Below are positions 18,118 to 27,327 of a DNA stretch of 64,000 nt, in pieces. Source of the stretch: JAITVM01 sp031551135 (GTDB taxonomy: Bacteria; Bacillota; Clostridia; Lachnospirales; JAITVM01); assembly GCA_031551135.1 (NCBI GenBank), contig JAVBOA010000003.1, positions 62,001 through 126,000 of the forward strand. Direction: 5' to 3'. A program made the translations under genes and the position numbers. The stretch's first letter is position 1; the number at the start of each line of letters is the position of its first letter. The notes under the pieces are model-generated. The model was not told where the DNA came from. It made no database searches and saw only the letters and a program-made list of their open reading frames with translations.

Positions 18118-18464
18118 GCTAATTCATCAATCCTTTCTGATATATCCGCTAAAGCACTGAACAGTGTGATCGTGTTCTCATGCAAAGCTTCTGCAATTTC
18201 AGCTTGCGCCCCCATTTGAATGAGCTGTCTTTCTTTGGCATCTTTCAATTCAAGTTGAATTAATTCGGTGTCATCTTGCTGCGTATCTTGCGGATTATCC
18301 TGCAATTCAGGAACTATACAGCGGTATTCCCGCTCGTCAATGTACACCACCCCTTCAGCAGTAAATGGTTCACTCGCTTTTCCAACTGTAATGCCATCGA
18401 GAATAATTATTTCCGATATTTTGTCGTTCTTTGGAACGGTTTGATACGATTTAAAATAAAACAA
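18114..18464 (-). CDS. Small tail-region phage protein, unknown
   Basis: The 116-residue product starts at TTG, nine bases after GGAGGT. The first 55 residues are beta-like, the middle is Gln/Asp-rich (QDNPQDTQQDDTE) and the last 50 residues form one helix. It lies between the two tail-fibre genes and is coupled to the 39-codon gene. This location is typical for fibre-assembly or host-specificity accessory proteins. I can name no function. Confidence 0.6.
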   Translation of the reverse strand: MFYFKSYQTVPKNDKISEIIILDGITVGKASEPFTAEGVVYIDEREYRCIVPELQDNPQDTQQDDTELIQLELKDAKERQLIQMGAQAEIAEALHENTITLFSALADISERIDELA

Positions 18465-18493
18465 TGTTTTACCTCCGTTTAAAAGATTAGTTA

Positions 18494-20326
18494 CTATTTT
18501 TCATGTTTAACCCATCCGCTTATTTGATAGGTGGCATCAGCATTATGGGGAACAATGGTAGTAATCGTTGTTGGCTTAGAAATTTTGTACTCTTTACAAG
18601 GTTTGTAAAATGAAAAATTATTATCTATTGCAAATCCATTAGAAAAAAATATATCGCCTTCGACTACATCTGATACCGGAATACCAAGCTTGAACTTACT
18701 TGCATCTATAGACGGATATATCATAAATCCATATCCATTAGTGCCATCGCCACAAACCATTAATGCTGACGAACAGTTTTCGCCAAAAGGATATACTGTG
18801 TTTCCAATGATGTTATATGGAGCACCGCCGTATTTCCAGAGAATTATTTTGTTAAGTATTTGTTGTGTTGCAACATCATATAGCAATGCGTGATGTGTAT
18901 TATTTGTAGTCTGTGTTGAAAATCTAATAATTGCGAGTGTTTTGTTGTTGTTAATTGGTTGCATAATACTAGCACCACTATTAACTCCGATTGCACCTAG
19001 CAGAAATGAATAACAATCGTTCTCAATGTCATAAACCAGAATACTGTTGCTTCTTGTAATCGAAAAGACTTTATTGTCCATAACAACAGGTTGGCTAGCT
19101 GTCGAATAGCTGAATGCAGATCCATATGGGTCTTTCCCTACACTAGCCAAAACAGTCCATGAGCTAGTAGAAGGGTCATATTTATAACTGGTTTGATCAC
19201 TTTGTCGTGCAATCCAATATAAGCAATTATTTATACGCATAACATGCCAGAATGTGTTGTCGGCCAATGTGACAGGTGCAGGAGGCGTAGGAGATGTTGA
19301 CGTCCCTTCGCTATTCCTATTCCACACCTTACCTGCGGCACCAGTGACAGGAATAGTGTGCAGATTAATATCATCCGCTGATACAATATAACTATCGACA
19401 GCACCAACTGATCCTTTTGTTTTCCAAGAATCCGCAGAAATATTATAGGTGTAAATATGAGAACTGTATGGCATATATAAAATACCATCTTTGCTGACAT
19501 AGCCCCCACTAGGCTTAGTAAAGGTCATACCTTTAATTGGTGCAGCAGTATTTGAATTTAGATTTATTGAGGCAGCACAATAAACTTGATTCGAAAAAAC
19601 ATAATTGATTCCTTCGATGTTATATATTCCTATTCCATTTAGGCTTGTCGTTGGTTGGGTTGTGGAATTCAATTGTCTGACAGCTAAGATTAAACAATCA
19701 TCAATAGTGCTAAAATAGTCTCCCAATGTAACTAAAAAATGCTGCTGCTTATTGCCGCCACCTCCCTTAGAAACATCAAGTAGAATTTGATTGATTTTAG
19801 CAAATAAGGACTTTCCATCTTTATTCGCCGCATCAAGATTGTGCCCAATTGATGTTCCCGTACCACTAACATCTTTTATCATGTTGTCCATATTGTAAAC
19901 TAATTTGTTTGAATCCAATTTAACCGAATGTACTTCATTTTTCATGTCTGAAGTCATCGTTCTGATCTCTGAAGCCTGAGCACTTGAAGCTCTCGTTGAT
20001 ATCTGTGCATCCAAGTAACCAGCTTTAGCTGTAGTCCAATCTGTGACAAGCCTTTTAACCAAAGCAAATAGACTTGTTCCAGAAGAATTAGCTGCATCAG
20101 ATGAAGCACCAATCTTTGAAGAAACTGTATCTACAGTAGTTTGACTTGCTCTACTGCTTATACTTTCATCTACATAACCTGACTTTGTTGTTGTCCAGTC
20201 AGTTACAAGTCTTTTGATTAATGAAAATAACGTTGCGCCTGAAACATTTGCAGTATCGGTCGATTTCCCAAGAGAATCCTTCACTTCATTTAAAGTATCC
20301 TCATTTGCAAATTTAAACTCTGACAT
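18494..20326 (-). CDS. Tail fibre with N-terminal repeats and beta-propeller-like tip
   Basis: This 610-residue protein begins with two tandem copies of a roughly 46-residue unit. Each has SLIKRLVTDWTT-like and ISSRAS-like segments (about residues 20-65 and 66-110). A coiled-coil-like part follows. From about residue 200 there are repeated beta blades with W/Y-rich motifs such as GILYMPYSSHIYTYNISADS and NCLYWIARQSDQTSYKYDPS, suggesting a kelch-type propeller. Propeller tips on phage fibres bind glycans. The start overlaps the upstream gene's stop codon and has a GAGGAGG site. It shares its N-terminal unit with the fibre at 16820. Confidence 0.7.
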   Translation of the reverse strand: MSEFKFANEDTLNEVKDSLGKSTDTANVSGATLFSLIKRLVTDWTTTKSGYVDESISSRASQTTVDTVSSKIGASSDAANSSGTSLFALVKRLVTDWTTAKAGYLDAQISTRASSAQASEIRTMTSDMKNEVHSVKLDSNKLVYNMDNMIKDVSGTGTSIGHNLDAANKDGKSLFAKINQILLDVSKGGGGNKQQHFLVTLGDYFSTIDDCLILAVRQLNSTTQPTTSLNGIGIYNIEGINYVFSNQVYCAASINLNSNTAAPIKGMTFTKPSGGYVSKDGILYMPYSSHIYTYNISADSWKTKGSVGAVDSYIVSADDINLHTIPVTGAAGKVWNRNSEGTSTSPTPPAPVTLADNTFWHVMRINNCLYWIARQSDQTSYKYDPSTSSWTVLASVGKDPYGSAFSYSTASQPVVMDNKVFSITRSNSILVYDIENDCYSFLLGAIGVNSGASIMQPINNNKTLAIIRFSTQTTNNTHHALLYDVATQQILNKIILWKYGGAPYNIIGNTVYPFGENCSSALMVCGDGTNGYGFMIYPSIDASKFKLGIPVSDVVEGDIFFSNGFAIDNNFSFYKPCKEYKISKPTTITTIVPHNADATYQISGWVKHEK

Positions 20327-20889
20327 TAATTCGGAACCTCCTCATAAACAAAAATCAAATCACCGGCATCATTTGTCTTGAATCCATATTGAAAAACCGA
20401 CGTTCCTTTTGTAAAACGATGAGGCATGGTTTCATTAATATGAGTGTCCACAACTTCAGACATTGACTTGCTGTTTGCATTGTTTAAACAACTTCCCTCA
20501 ATTAAAAAATAATATCCAACAGTGGAGTTGCCAGTGCAAGTAGCTGTAATGATGTCGCCTCGCTGAATTGATAACTGTGGAAACTTATCCGTCAATCCTT
20601 TTGAAGAGACCCACTTACAAACCAGTGGTGTTAGACCGTATAACTGCAAGGTAAGCCCTGTCTCGTTGTATATATCTTCGAATTTCTTTATACGTATAGG
20701 GATGTCAACCAATTGGCTATAATCTGTGACCAAACTCACTTCAGTCCCTAGATTAGCGTCACCGAGCATTTTTATCTGCATTTTATCCATTGATCCGACA
20801 TCTTTCCAGATTGTCGTGTTTAAACCTTCTACAGTTTTATTGGTACGAAGTACCCCTTCAACTGAAAGATTGTCTTGAATATCCATCAT
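20326..20889 (-). CDS. Tail-associated phage protein, unknown
   Basis: The 187-residue protein ends with a segment seen in many phage tail operons: INETMPHRFTKGTSVFQYGF and DAGDLIFVYEEV. The central part (about 55-130) is beta-rich with GDIITATCTGNSTVGYYFL and may be a small carbohydrate-binding or capping fold. It lies directly upstream of the main fibre gene with overlapping stop and start, so the proteins are probably made together. AGGAGG precedes the start. Function not known. Confidence 0.6.
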   Translation of the reverse strand: MMDIQDNLSVEGVLRTNKTVEGLNTTIWKDVGSMDKMQIKMLGDANLGTEVSLVTDYSQLVDIPIRIKKFEDIYNETGLTLQLYGLTPLVCKWVSSKGLTDKFPQLSIQRGDIITATCTGNSTVGYYFLIEGSCLNNANSKSMSEVVDTHINETMPHRFTKGTSVFQYGFKTNDAGDLIFVYEEVPN

Positions 20890-20900
20890 TTACCTCCTTC

Positions 20901-21269
20901 TTAATGTATTGATATATCACATATTACGCCGCTTGAAAGAGGATTCAAAAAAGCTATCTTAACCGAATTTTGATCGACTATTTCTATACGAGGGAACATT
21001 TCGGCACGCTTGCTTCTATGAATGATGGTTACTCTCGGCGCAGATTTACTAAGGCCATGAGCAACGATAAACTCTTTTTTAATTCCATCACCGGTTAAGG
21101 CTTGTTTATAGGTAACAGCCTCTTTCTCAAGAGCAATAAAATTATCCTTTGTTTTTTTCAAGTTAGAATCATTTTCATCAGTAATCCAGTCTATCCAGTC
21201 TCCAATGCGTGTCTTTGACGCATCAGCTTTTCTGTTAAAAAACTTATATGCTATATTTAATATTGACAT
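20901..21269 (-). CDS. Small tail-fibre-associated protein
   Basis: This 122-residue protein has a charged helical first half and a beta-rich C-terminal half: IKKEFIVAHGL, PRVTIIHRSKRAEMFPRIEIVDQNSVKIAF. This half resembles short domains found at the ends of phage fibre or neck-fibre proteins, where a His-Gly-Leu motif precedes paired strands. AGGTGGTG precedes the ATG. It sits between the repeat protein at 21281 and the gene at 20326 in a tight operon. Confidence 0.55.
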   Translation of the reverse strand: MSILNIAYKFFNRKADASKTRIGDWIDWITDENDSNLKKTKDNFIALEKEAVTYKQALTGDGIKKEFIVAHGLSKSAPRVTIIHRSKRAEMFPRIEIVDQNSVKIAFLNPLSSGVICDISIH

Positions 21270-21280
21270 ATCATCACCAC

Positions 21281-22282
21281 CTAATAAATTTTAGTTTGGT
21301 AAAGCTCTGAAATCAGCTTGTCCTGAATATCAGAAATGAAAAGGTCTTGAACGTCAGCGATAGTGGTAAGCTTCGTCAAACCTGCCCGTAATACCGTATC
21401 AAGAGACATTTGTGGCTCCTGATTTTTGAGTGCTTTGATACACGAAAGAAGTGCATCTGTATTGAAATTACTAATACTCTGCATTTGTGTCAACTTGTCG
21501 ATAAATGCGTAAAAATCAACTATCATTGCTGAGGTTGATGCGTTGGTAATGTATTTATCGATATTTAAACACACGTCGCTTATTTCCATAGTTTGCTGAA
21601 TTTGTGTATTAACAAGCTTTTGAAGAACAACTCTTAGCTCTGCATCAAAGGCCATGTCTGTTTGATGAGTATTGAGAATCTTCCTAATCAGCGGAACAAC
21701 ACCTGTATCAAGCAGATTTTCACTCTGCATATAAAACCATTTGTCAATTAGTAATGAGATGTCTGGTTGAAGGCTAGATTCGCTTGTAAGCGACACATAT
21801 TTGTCTATCCATAATTTGACTATTTCAGCGTCAAGCGTACTCTGGATATTTGCGTTCAGGAAGTAAAGCATTTTAAGCATCATTTCAAAATCCAAGGACA
21901 TGCCCGTAAGATGCCCTTGGATAATTTTTAAGACAAATGCCTTTACTTCAAGACTCATTTCCAATAAGCTTTGAGTCCGGACTTGTTTGTCAACCGTAAA
22001 AGAAACCAGAGTGTTCAAATCGGATTCTGTTTTCATTGATGTGGCTTTATCAACCATCAACTTAATATCATTTATTGTGAGCGAATTATCCGACTGTGCG
22101 CTTAAATAGAAAATCTTTTTAAGAAACAGCTCAGCTTCAGCACTCATAGGTATTTCTACATCAATTACTTTATTTTGCTTCAAGCCATAGACGAAAGCAT
22201 TGTATTTGTGTTTATTGTCCCTAATGTAGACATCCAAATCAACGAGATTGCCTCTACCTTGTGTTGCGCAGCGTCCATTCAT
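21281..22282 (-). CDS. Repeat protein of the tail region, about 22-residue period
   Basis: After a short N-terminal domain (residues 1-45) the protein consists almost wholly of degenerate repeats of 20-23 residues. A consensus is S-x-L-x(6)-L-I-D-K-x(4)-T/M-Q. Examples are ESSLQPDISLLIDKWFYMQS, TDMAFDAELRVVLQKLVNTQ and IQQTMEISDVCLNIDKYI. I count about 12 units. The spacing fits helical hairpins or a long coiled solenoid. I do not recognise a named family. Its neighbours are tail-tip proteins, so it may be a fibre shaft or connector. Ribosome-binding site: AAAAGGGGCG. Confidence 0.6.
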   Translation of the reverse strand: MNGRCATQGRGNLVDLDVYIRDNKHKYNAFVYGLKQNKVIDVEIPMSAEAELFLKKIFYLSAQSDNSLTINDIKLMVDKATSMKTESDLNTLVSFTVDKQVRTQSLLEMSLEVKAFVLKIIQGHLTGMSLDFEMMLKMLYFLNANIQSTLDAEIVKLWIDKYVSLTSESSLQPDISLLIDKWFYMQSENLLDTGVVPLIRKILNTHQTDMAFDAELRVVLQKLVNTQIQQTMEISDVCLNIDKYITNASTSAMIVDFYAFIDKLTQMQSISNFNTDALLSCIKALKNQEPQMSLDTVLRAGLTKLTTIADVQDLFISDIQDKLISELYQTKIY

Positions 22283-22296
22283 TTATAACGCCCCTT

Positions 22297-23121
22297 TTAG
22301 TTGTCCAGCTTCCAAACGAAACCATTTGGCTTAATAACCAACGTAGTATTAATATGTGTGTCTCTGCTTCGTGTCAAACTGCCACCCCACCAAACAGTGC
22401 CGCCTGTTGCAGCATCGGAAATTAGATAGTGCTGAAGGTTTCCCCAAGTGACTTCTGCTGTTTCATAGCGGAACTCTTTCTTGAAAGTCACTGTCTTATT
22501 TGCGGCATCAGTGAAAGATACTTTATCGTTCGGCACAGCAAGACGCTTATATTTCGTTGCAGTAGGCTCAGTATACCCAACACCTTCAATGTCCATTGCA
22601 GTCGTCGAGAGTCCGATATGGTAAGTAGTTGGAGGAGTTAAAGCAACGCCACCGAAGAAGTAGTCGAGTATTTTATTCGCTGCTACAGTCGTTAAAAACA
22701 TTGTGTTTTTACTGCCGCCCTTAATATCCAATTTAATACTTAAAAGATTAGGATCAAGGATAACGCTTGAATCAGCCTCTGTGTTGATGTCAACAGCAAG
22801 CTTACCGTAGCTCCAAAGGTTATTATTGTTGTCAAACAAAGCAAAGTGGGTTACTGTTCCCCAACTATTAACAGATTGAGGGAAAATCATTTCATTGATA
22901 TTCGTAATACCCTTTTTGTTTGCATTTGTAAACTGCGTTTTATTATTAGGAATAACCAGTCTCTTATATGAAGCATCAGTAGGCTCGGTTAATCCGGCAG
23001 CGTCTGCTCCCAAGGTAGTAGTAGAAAGAGCCAGAGAGTAACTTGTGGGAAGAGTTACGGCCTTTTTACCGAGTAGAAAATTCAAAATAGTATGGCTTGC
23101 ATATGTACTTATATAGCCCAT
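22297..23121 (-). CDS. Tail protein with internal duplication
   Basis: The 274 residues are two copies of one domain of about 137 residues. Each copy has a helix ending in LDYFFGG/LNFLLGK, then PTTYHIGLSTT or PTSYSLALSTT, then GYTEPTATKYKRLAVPNDK or GLTEPTDASYKRLVIPNNK, a TF motif and W-G/S-Y-G-x-L strands. Single copies are common in phage tail-fibre or baseplate proteins, so the gene arose by duplication or fusion of two such genes. It probably forms a virion adhesin or an adaptor to the fibre. Confidence 0.65.
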   Translation of the reverse strand: MGYISTYASHTILNFLLGKKAVTLPTSYSLALSTTTLGADAAGLTEPTDASYKRLVIPNNKTQFTNANKKGITNINEMIFPQSVNSWGTVTHFALFDNNNNLWSYGKLAVDINTEADSSVILDPNLLSIKLDIKGGSKNTMFLTTVAANKILDYFFGGVALTPPTTYHIGLSTTAMDIEGVGYTEPTATKYKRLAVPNDKVSFTDAANKTVTFKKEFRYETAEVTWGNLQHYLISDAATGGTVWWGGSLTRSRDTHINTTLVIKPNGFVWKLDN

Positions 23122-23141
23122 TTATTCCACATCCTTTAATT

Positions 23142-23540
23142 TTATTTACTGCTTAAAAGCGCACTGTCGAAAACCAGTATGCCTTGCAACGGTCTAAACT
23201 TGTTACCATCCTCATCCGTGATTAGAATCTGATGCCTATATCCACCTTGGAGATTTTTAGTTTCGTCTCCTGTCAGCACAACCTGAATCACATTCGAAAA
23301 ATTGCCTTTTTCATCCTTAAGTATCACTATCTCGCCTCTTTGAAGGCTTTTTTCTATTTCTGAATATCTGTTTTTAACCGATGCTGAGCCGATAAACCAC
23401 TCAATATTAGAAATTGAGGAAAGGTCAACTTCATCATCAGTAAGCGATTCAAACATGTTTAAGATGAAATATTCAGTCGAACCGGCGATTAGATGATAGG
23501 TCATTCCATCGTACAAATCGTTGATTTTATGCGTTGCCAA
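23142..23540 (-). CDS. BppU-like baseplate/tail protein
   Basis: This 132-residue protein matches the beta-sandwich pattern of N-terminal BppU-like phage proteins: DLYDGMTYHLIAGSTEYF, VDLSSISNIEWFIGSASVK, then LQGGYRHQILITDEDGN and QGILVFDS. Such domains attach receptor-binding modules to the tail tip of siphophages. Translation starts at TTG behind GGGGTGA, overlapping the end of the upstream gene. The identification rests on the pattern, not on strong identity. Confidence 0.55.
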   Translation of the reverse strand: MATHKINDLYDGMTYHLIAGSTEYFILNMFESLTDDEVDLSSISNIEWFIGSASVKNRYSEIEKSLQRGEIVILKDEKGNFSNVIQVVLTGDETKNLQGGYRHQILITDEDGNKFRPLQGILVFDSALLSSK

Positions 23541-23742
23541 TTTCGTTCACCCCATCATTGGTAGGCTTAATTTTCAAGTAATTTTCTATAGTTTGCTCTG
23601 CAAAAGCGAGAGCCTTAACAGATTCTCCTTTGACCTCAATAGAGAACAATAGATTATAAATATTAACCAACTCCTGCACAGGTATAGAAACTACCTGAGC
23701 TTGTGAAGATTGGTTTGCTGTTTTTGGCTTGTTTTCATTCAT
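23527..23742 (-). CDS. Small tail-region protein
   Basis: The ATG at 23742 has an AAAGGAG site eight bases upstream, so the longer frame beginning at 23811 is rejected; it also would run through the terminator hairpin. The 71-residue product is soluble and mostly helical (VPVQELVNIYNLLFSIEVKG, AFAEQTIENYLKI). Its stop overlaps the next start. No family recognised. Confidence 0.55.
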   Translation of the reverse strand: MNENKPKTANQSSQAQVVSIPVQELVNIYNLLFSIEVKGESVKALAFAEQTIENYLKIKPTNDGVNEIGNA

Positions 23743-23760
23743 AGTGATTTCTCCTTTTTG

Positions 23761-23799
23761 AACATAAAAATAAAGCGCACACATTAGCGTGTACGCTTT
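23761..23799 (-). terminator. Terminator of the moron-like gene
   Basis: On the minus strand AAAGCGTACAC pairs with GTGTGCGCTTT (one mismatch) and is followed by ATTTTTATG. Arms lie at plus 23772-23782 and 23789-23799. Confidence 0.7.
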
Positions 23800-23825
23800 A
23801 TCGATTTGCAATTTTTAATCTGCCA

Positions 23826-24392
23826 TTATTTTTCTATTAACGGCATCAATTCTTTGTCAATATATTCTTTATCAAGATAAAAATAACCATCTATTACAAT
23901 CAGTTTTTCTTGAGGGATAATAAAAGCTAACTTTTTATTCTCAGTATACGCATATTTGTACACTAAAACAGTCTTATTGTCTACAACATCATAGGCGCAT
24001 CCATAATCTCCGATATTTATAAGGAAGTCACGCAGACGTACACATTCAGAAATATCGATTTTCTGACTTGTTTCACCAGAATCCTCTTCCTTGTTACTCG
24101 TCAGAACATTGTCCTCTATAATCACAGCATTATTCTCTCCATCCCAATCTACAGTGTAACCCATTGCCTCTAAAACTGCCCTGACAGGCATGTAATTACT
24201 TGCATTAATTTCTTCATCTTTTACGACGCTTATCATTTGAAAGCCTTTCAGGTCAAGTTCCTTGCCATTGTAAATAACCTTGTTACTGTTAAATGAGGCT
24301 GATTTAATTCCTCCGGCAGCAAATACTACTGATGTGCCAACTGAAGCAATAATAACACCTGCTATAAAACTTTTTACATTAAACTTTTTCAT
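23826..24392 (-). CDS. Secreted copper-amine-oxidase-N-like (stalk) domain protein, probable moron
   Basis: The 188-residue product has a signal peptide or anchor (FNVKSFIAGVIIASVGTSVVFA). It is followed by a segment typical of PF07833 stalk domains: VIYNGKELDLKGF, NYMPVRAVLEAMGYTVDWDG, NNAVII. This domain is common in clostridial secreted proteins and unusual in a virion. The gene has its own extended -10 promoter and terminator and interrupts the tail operon. That is the mark of a moron expressed from the prophage. The C-terminal 70 residues match nothing I know. It may alter the envelope of the lysogen. Confidence 0.7.
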   Translation of the reverse strand: MKKFNVKSFIAGVIIASVGTSVVFAAGGIKSASFNSNKVIYNGKELDLKGFQMISVVKDEEINASNYMPVRAVLEAMGYTVDWDGENNAVIIEDNVLTSNKEEDSGETSQKIDISECVRLRDFLINIGDYGCAYDVVDNKTVLVYKYAYTENKKLAFIIPQEKLIVIDGYFYLDKEYIDKELMPLIEK

Positions 24393-24429
24393 TCTTTTGT
24401 CCCTCCAAGATGTTTATTAAGTGTACCTT

Positions 24430-24440
24430 ATTATAACATG
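24430..24440 (-). promoter_or_regulatory. Extended -10 promoter of the moron-like gene
   Basis: The minus strand reads CATGTTATAATAAGG, which contains TG-n-TATAAT. I see no good -35 box at 17 bp, as is usual for extended -10 promoters. TGGAGGG lies about 10 bases before the ATG of the gene. Confidence 0.6.
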
Positions 24441-24468
24441 TTTTGAAGGATTGTACCAGAACATCATT

Positions 24469-27327
24469 TCACTTTTTTTCTAATGCTGAAACTCGACTCT
24501 GTAAATCGGATATTCTTGAAGTATGTTGATTTTGTTCCCATTGCAGATCATTTACCCATTTCCAGAAATCCCTTCCCCTTACTTGAATTCCATCGCTAAC
24601 ATGTAGCAACGTTATATCTGCTTCCAGACAATTATAAATGAATGTTCCAGTAACATTACTACCTGAAATAGTTCCACCACTTATTTTGCTACCACTTATG
24701 TTACTACCTGAAATATTGATTGCGCTTATTGTTCCACTATTAATCTGATCAGCACTTAATTTTCCGGTATATACAACATTAGAAGACAATGTACCATTGA
24801 AAGTTCCTTTTTCTGCGTGAATCTCACCTTTGAAGTATCCACTTTCAGCATAAACATTCCCTTTGAAATATCCATTGGTAAAATTCCCGTTTTGGGAAGT
24901 AATTTTTCCAGAGCGGTCAACCTTCAAATACGAGGATTCCATAACTCCGTTTAGTATGCAAATATCATTGCAGACAACGTATCCCGAACTACTAACTGTA
25001 AACTGCCCATTTCCTATGTCAATACTTCCACCCTTAAAGCTGCTACTCTCTATAGTACCTTTGATAATAGCGTTTCTGGCATCCATCTTACCATATTTAT
25101 CAACAGTGAATTGATTATTAATATTAATACTCCCACCGTTGACTTCACCCTTAAAGTTCACATTTCCATCTGTTCCTAAAAAAATCTGCTTCTCTGTGCC
25201 TTTGTAAATAGCAAAGCCCTCATTTGGATCGAGAACTATCTTATTTGTAACACCTCCGATAGTCTTCGTTAATGTAAAGTTCGCATCTACAAGCGAAGCT
25301 CCGTTTTCGTCCACTGTAAAGGTGTTTTTCACATTTTTTACAAGGAGATTCTGAGAGATTAAAAAATTTCCGGCAATAACTTCAGCATTAAGTCCATATA
25401 CATATCCGTTTGGATTTTTAGGAGCTTGAATCCTACCCAGAGCCAGCTTACTCGTCTGGAAGCTATCATCTGAGAAAGCAAATGTACTCCCTGTCAACCA
25501 AGCTTCAAAGTTTTGCTTTGCCTTAGTATTTGAATCATACTGTCTAAGCCTAATACCGTCCTCGTTGATTGTGGCAACAGTGTAATCCTCTGTGGACTTA
25601 ATATTGTTTGTAGCTGCAATTAAACTGCCTTTTAAAAACTCTGCAACGTCATCTTTTTGCGCTTTCAGAGCTTCAATTTTAACTAAGTCGAAGCTAATGC
25701 TTGCCCCTGCGCTCACAGCGTTTTTGTATGCACTAAAGTCAAACCCATCATTGACATTTGTTTTGTTGCCAAAAATCATGTCAAAGTCCTCAAGGCTATT
25801 GAAGTTTATTCTAACGCCCAATAACATCGGCTTTACAATATAATTATCATTAACCTTTAGGGTAAAAGTTGTACCCAGTTCAAATTCATCTTGAAATCGT
25901 GAAAACTCCGGCAAAGCCAAAAAGTTTACGCATGATATCCGGTACAGAAATGTAGGATAGCAAGATTTCCTTAGAATCAACTCACCATGTTCCAAGAGTT
26001 CCTGTCGCACCTTTTGCTTTTCTTCTTGAGACATGATATCCGTTATAATAAATGCATTTTCCTGTACAGTGTCATAGCGCAGATATTCATTCAATTCAAC
26101 CCACTTCTCAGGTGTGAAATTCTTTTCCATGTTCAATTGCGCCGTAATCCCATTAATCTGATCAACGAGTCCATTCAGAGCAGTTACCACAGTTGAGATA
26201 GCAGATTTCTTGCTTGAAATCATCGGACTTACCTGAGAGGCTAACGAGTTGACATCGGAATAGGGGATATTGCCGCTTTGAATCCTTGTTGCCTTTACGT
26301 TCTCCAGATTAGCTTTCAATCCTTCAAGTTGAGCCAATCCACTGTCTGATGTAAGTGAAGGCGTAATCTTTGCAGTTCCGTCTCGATTAAATGTATAGCT
26401 GACATCATACAGTGGCGCATTGGATTGAAGTTTGCTCAACTCGGCATTTTTATTTTTATACTGAATAAGCAATTCTGAATACTGTTTTTTTAGTGAGTTA
26501 TATTTCATCTCATACGCTTTAAGAGCATTTTGTAAACCAACAGACATTCTATCGACAAATGCACTCACATTATAAATTGTGTCAGTTCCGTTTGGATTAA
26601 CGCCGGAGATGTCAAGACCGTCACCGCCAATCACACGTAGGGCAGTAATTATCTTTTCTACCTGTGGCTCAACCTGATAGGATTTAAGCACATTATGTGT
26701 TGCTATAAATATTTCTGTATCTTTAAATTCCTTCTTTGCATCATATATATTTATCTCATATTTCTCATAATCAAAGACAAATATTGCTTCAAACGAATCA
26801 TAAAATTCATTAGTCATCATGGAATAAAGGTCTGATTCAGTGATATTTATGGAACGCTGCCGTGTTAAGAAAATACCATCTACCGTTCCAATTTTCCAGC
26901 TTGGTGCAAGAGTTAAGAGAAGTCCCATTAAGCTCTCTTGTGGCTTTACCGGATTCCAGAGCTTATATTCTCCTACTACACCTGTAATTCGCTTTGACTG
27001 AAGCATTACTTGAGCCGATAGTGCCTCACATTCCTTGTACTCTTTGAACCCATCCGACACTTCTGAGACGCTGGTTAGCTGAAAATATCCGATATGTGGA
27101 AGGTGTATCATCCTGAGAGCGATCACGTCTTCATAATGCTTGTATTCTTCTCCGTCAATAACACTTGGAATCCTGAACTTCACAGATGAAATATCCGTAA
27201 AATTAAGGCTTAGTGAAACATCCAACGCAAACAAAGTGCATATAGGTTCTTTGCTTACTTCGCACAACACAAGCGGAGGAGCTTCGAGGCGATTGTAGGC
27301 ATCAAACCCTAATAGATTTTTCAGCAT
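24469..27327 (-). CDS. Tail-tip protein (Tal-like) with repetitive C-terminus
   Basis: The 952-residue protein follows the Dit-like gene with overlapping stop and start. The first about 380 residues resemble siphophage Tal/endopeptidase-tail proteins (DVSLSLNFTDISSVKFRIPS, GYFQLTSVSEVSDGFKEYKE, EPQVEKIITALRVIGGDGLD). A coiled-coil insert sits near residues 265-305. The C-terminal 350 residues contain short beta repeats (FTVDENGAS, GNFTNGYFKGNVYAESGYF, SGSNISGSKISGGTISGSNV) like a trimeric beta-helix. It ends in a coiled coil (RISDLQSRVSALEKK). No peptidase catalytic site is evident. AGGTGG precedes the ATG. Confidence 0.75.
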   Translation of the reverse strand: MLKNLLGFDAYNRLEAPPLVLCEVSKEPICTLFALDVSLSLNFTDISSVKFRIPSVIDGEEYKHYEDVIALRMIHLPHIGYFQLTSVSEVSDGFKEYKECEALSAQVMLQSKRITGVVGEYKLWNPVKPQESLMGLLLTLAPSWKIGTVDGIFLTRQRSINITESDLYSMMTNEFYDSFEAIFVFDYEKYEINIYDAKKEFKDTEIFIATHNVLKSYQVEPQVEKIITALRVIGGDGLDISGVNPNGTDTIYNVSAFVDRMSVGLQNALKAYEMKYNSLKKQYSELLIQYKNKNAELSKLQSNAPLYDVSYTFNRDGTAKITPSLTSDSGLAQLEGLKANLENVKATRIQSGNIPYSDVNSLASQVSPMISSKKSAISTVVTALNGLVDQINGITAQLNMEKNFTPEKWVELNEYLRYDTVQENAFIITDIMSQEEKQKVRQELLEHGELILRKSCYPTFLYRISCVNFLALPEFSRFQDEFELGTTFTLKVNDNYIVKPMLLGVRINFNSLEDFDMIFGNKTNVNDGFDFSAYKNAVSAGASISFDLVKIEALKAQKDDVAEFLKGSLIAATNNIKSTEDYTVATINEDGIRLRQYDSNTKAKQNFEAWLTGSTFAFSDDSFQTSKLALGRIQAPKNPNGYVYGLNAEVIAGNFLISQNLLVKNVKNTFTVDENGASLVDANFTLTKTIGGVTNKIVLDPNEGFAIYKGTEKQIFLGTDGNVNFKGEVNGGSININNQFTVDKYGKMDARNAIIKGTIESSSFKGGSIDIGNGQFTVSSSGYVVCNDICILNGVMESSYLKVDRSGKITSQNGNFTNGYFKGNVYAESGYFKGEIHAEKGTFNGTLSSNVVYTGKLSADQINSGTISAINISGSNISGSKISGGTISGSNVTGTFIYNCLEADITLLHVSDGIQVRGRDFWKWVNDLQWEQNQHTSRISDLQSRVSALEKK

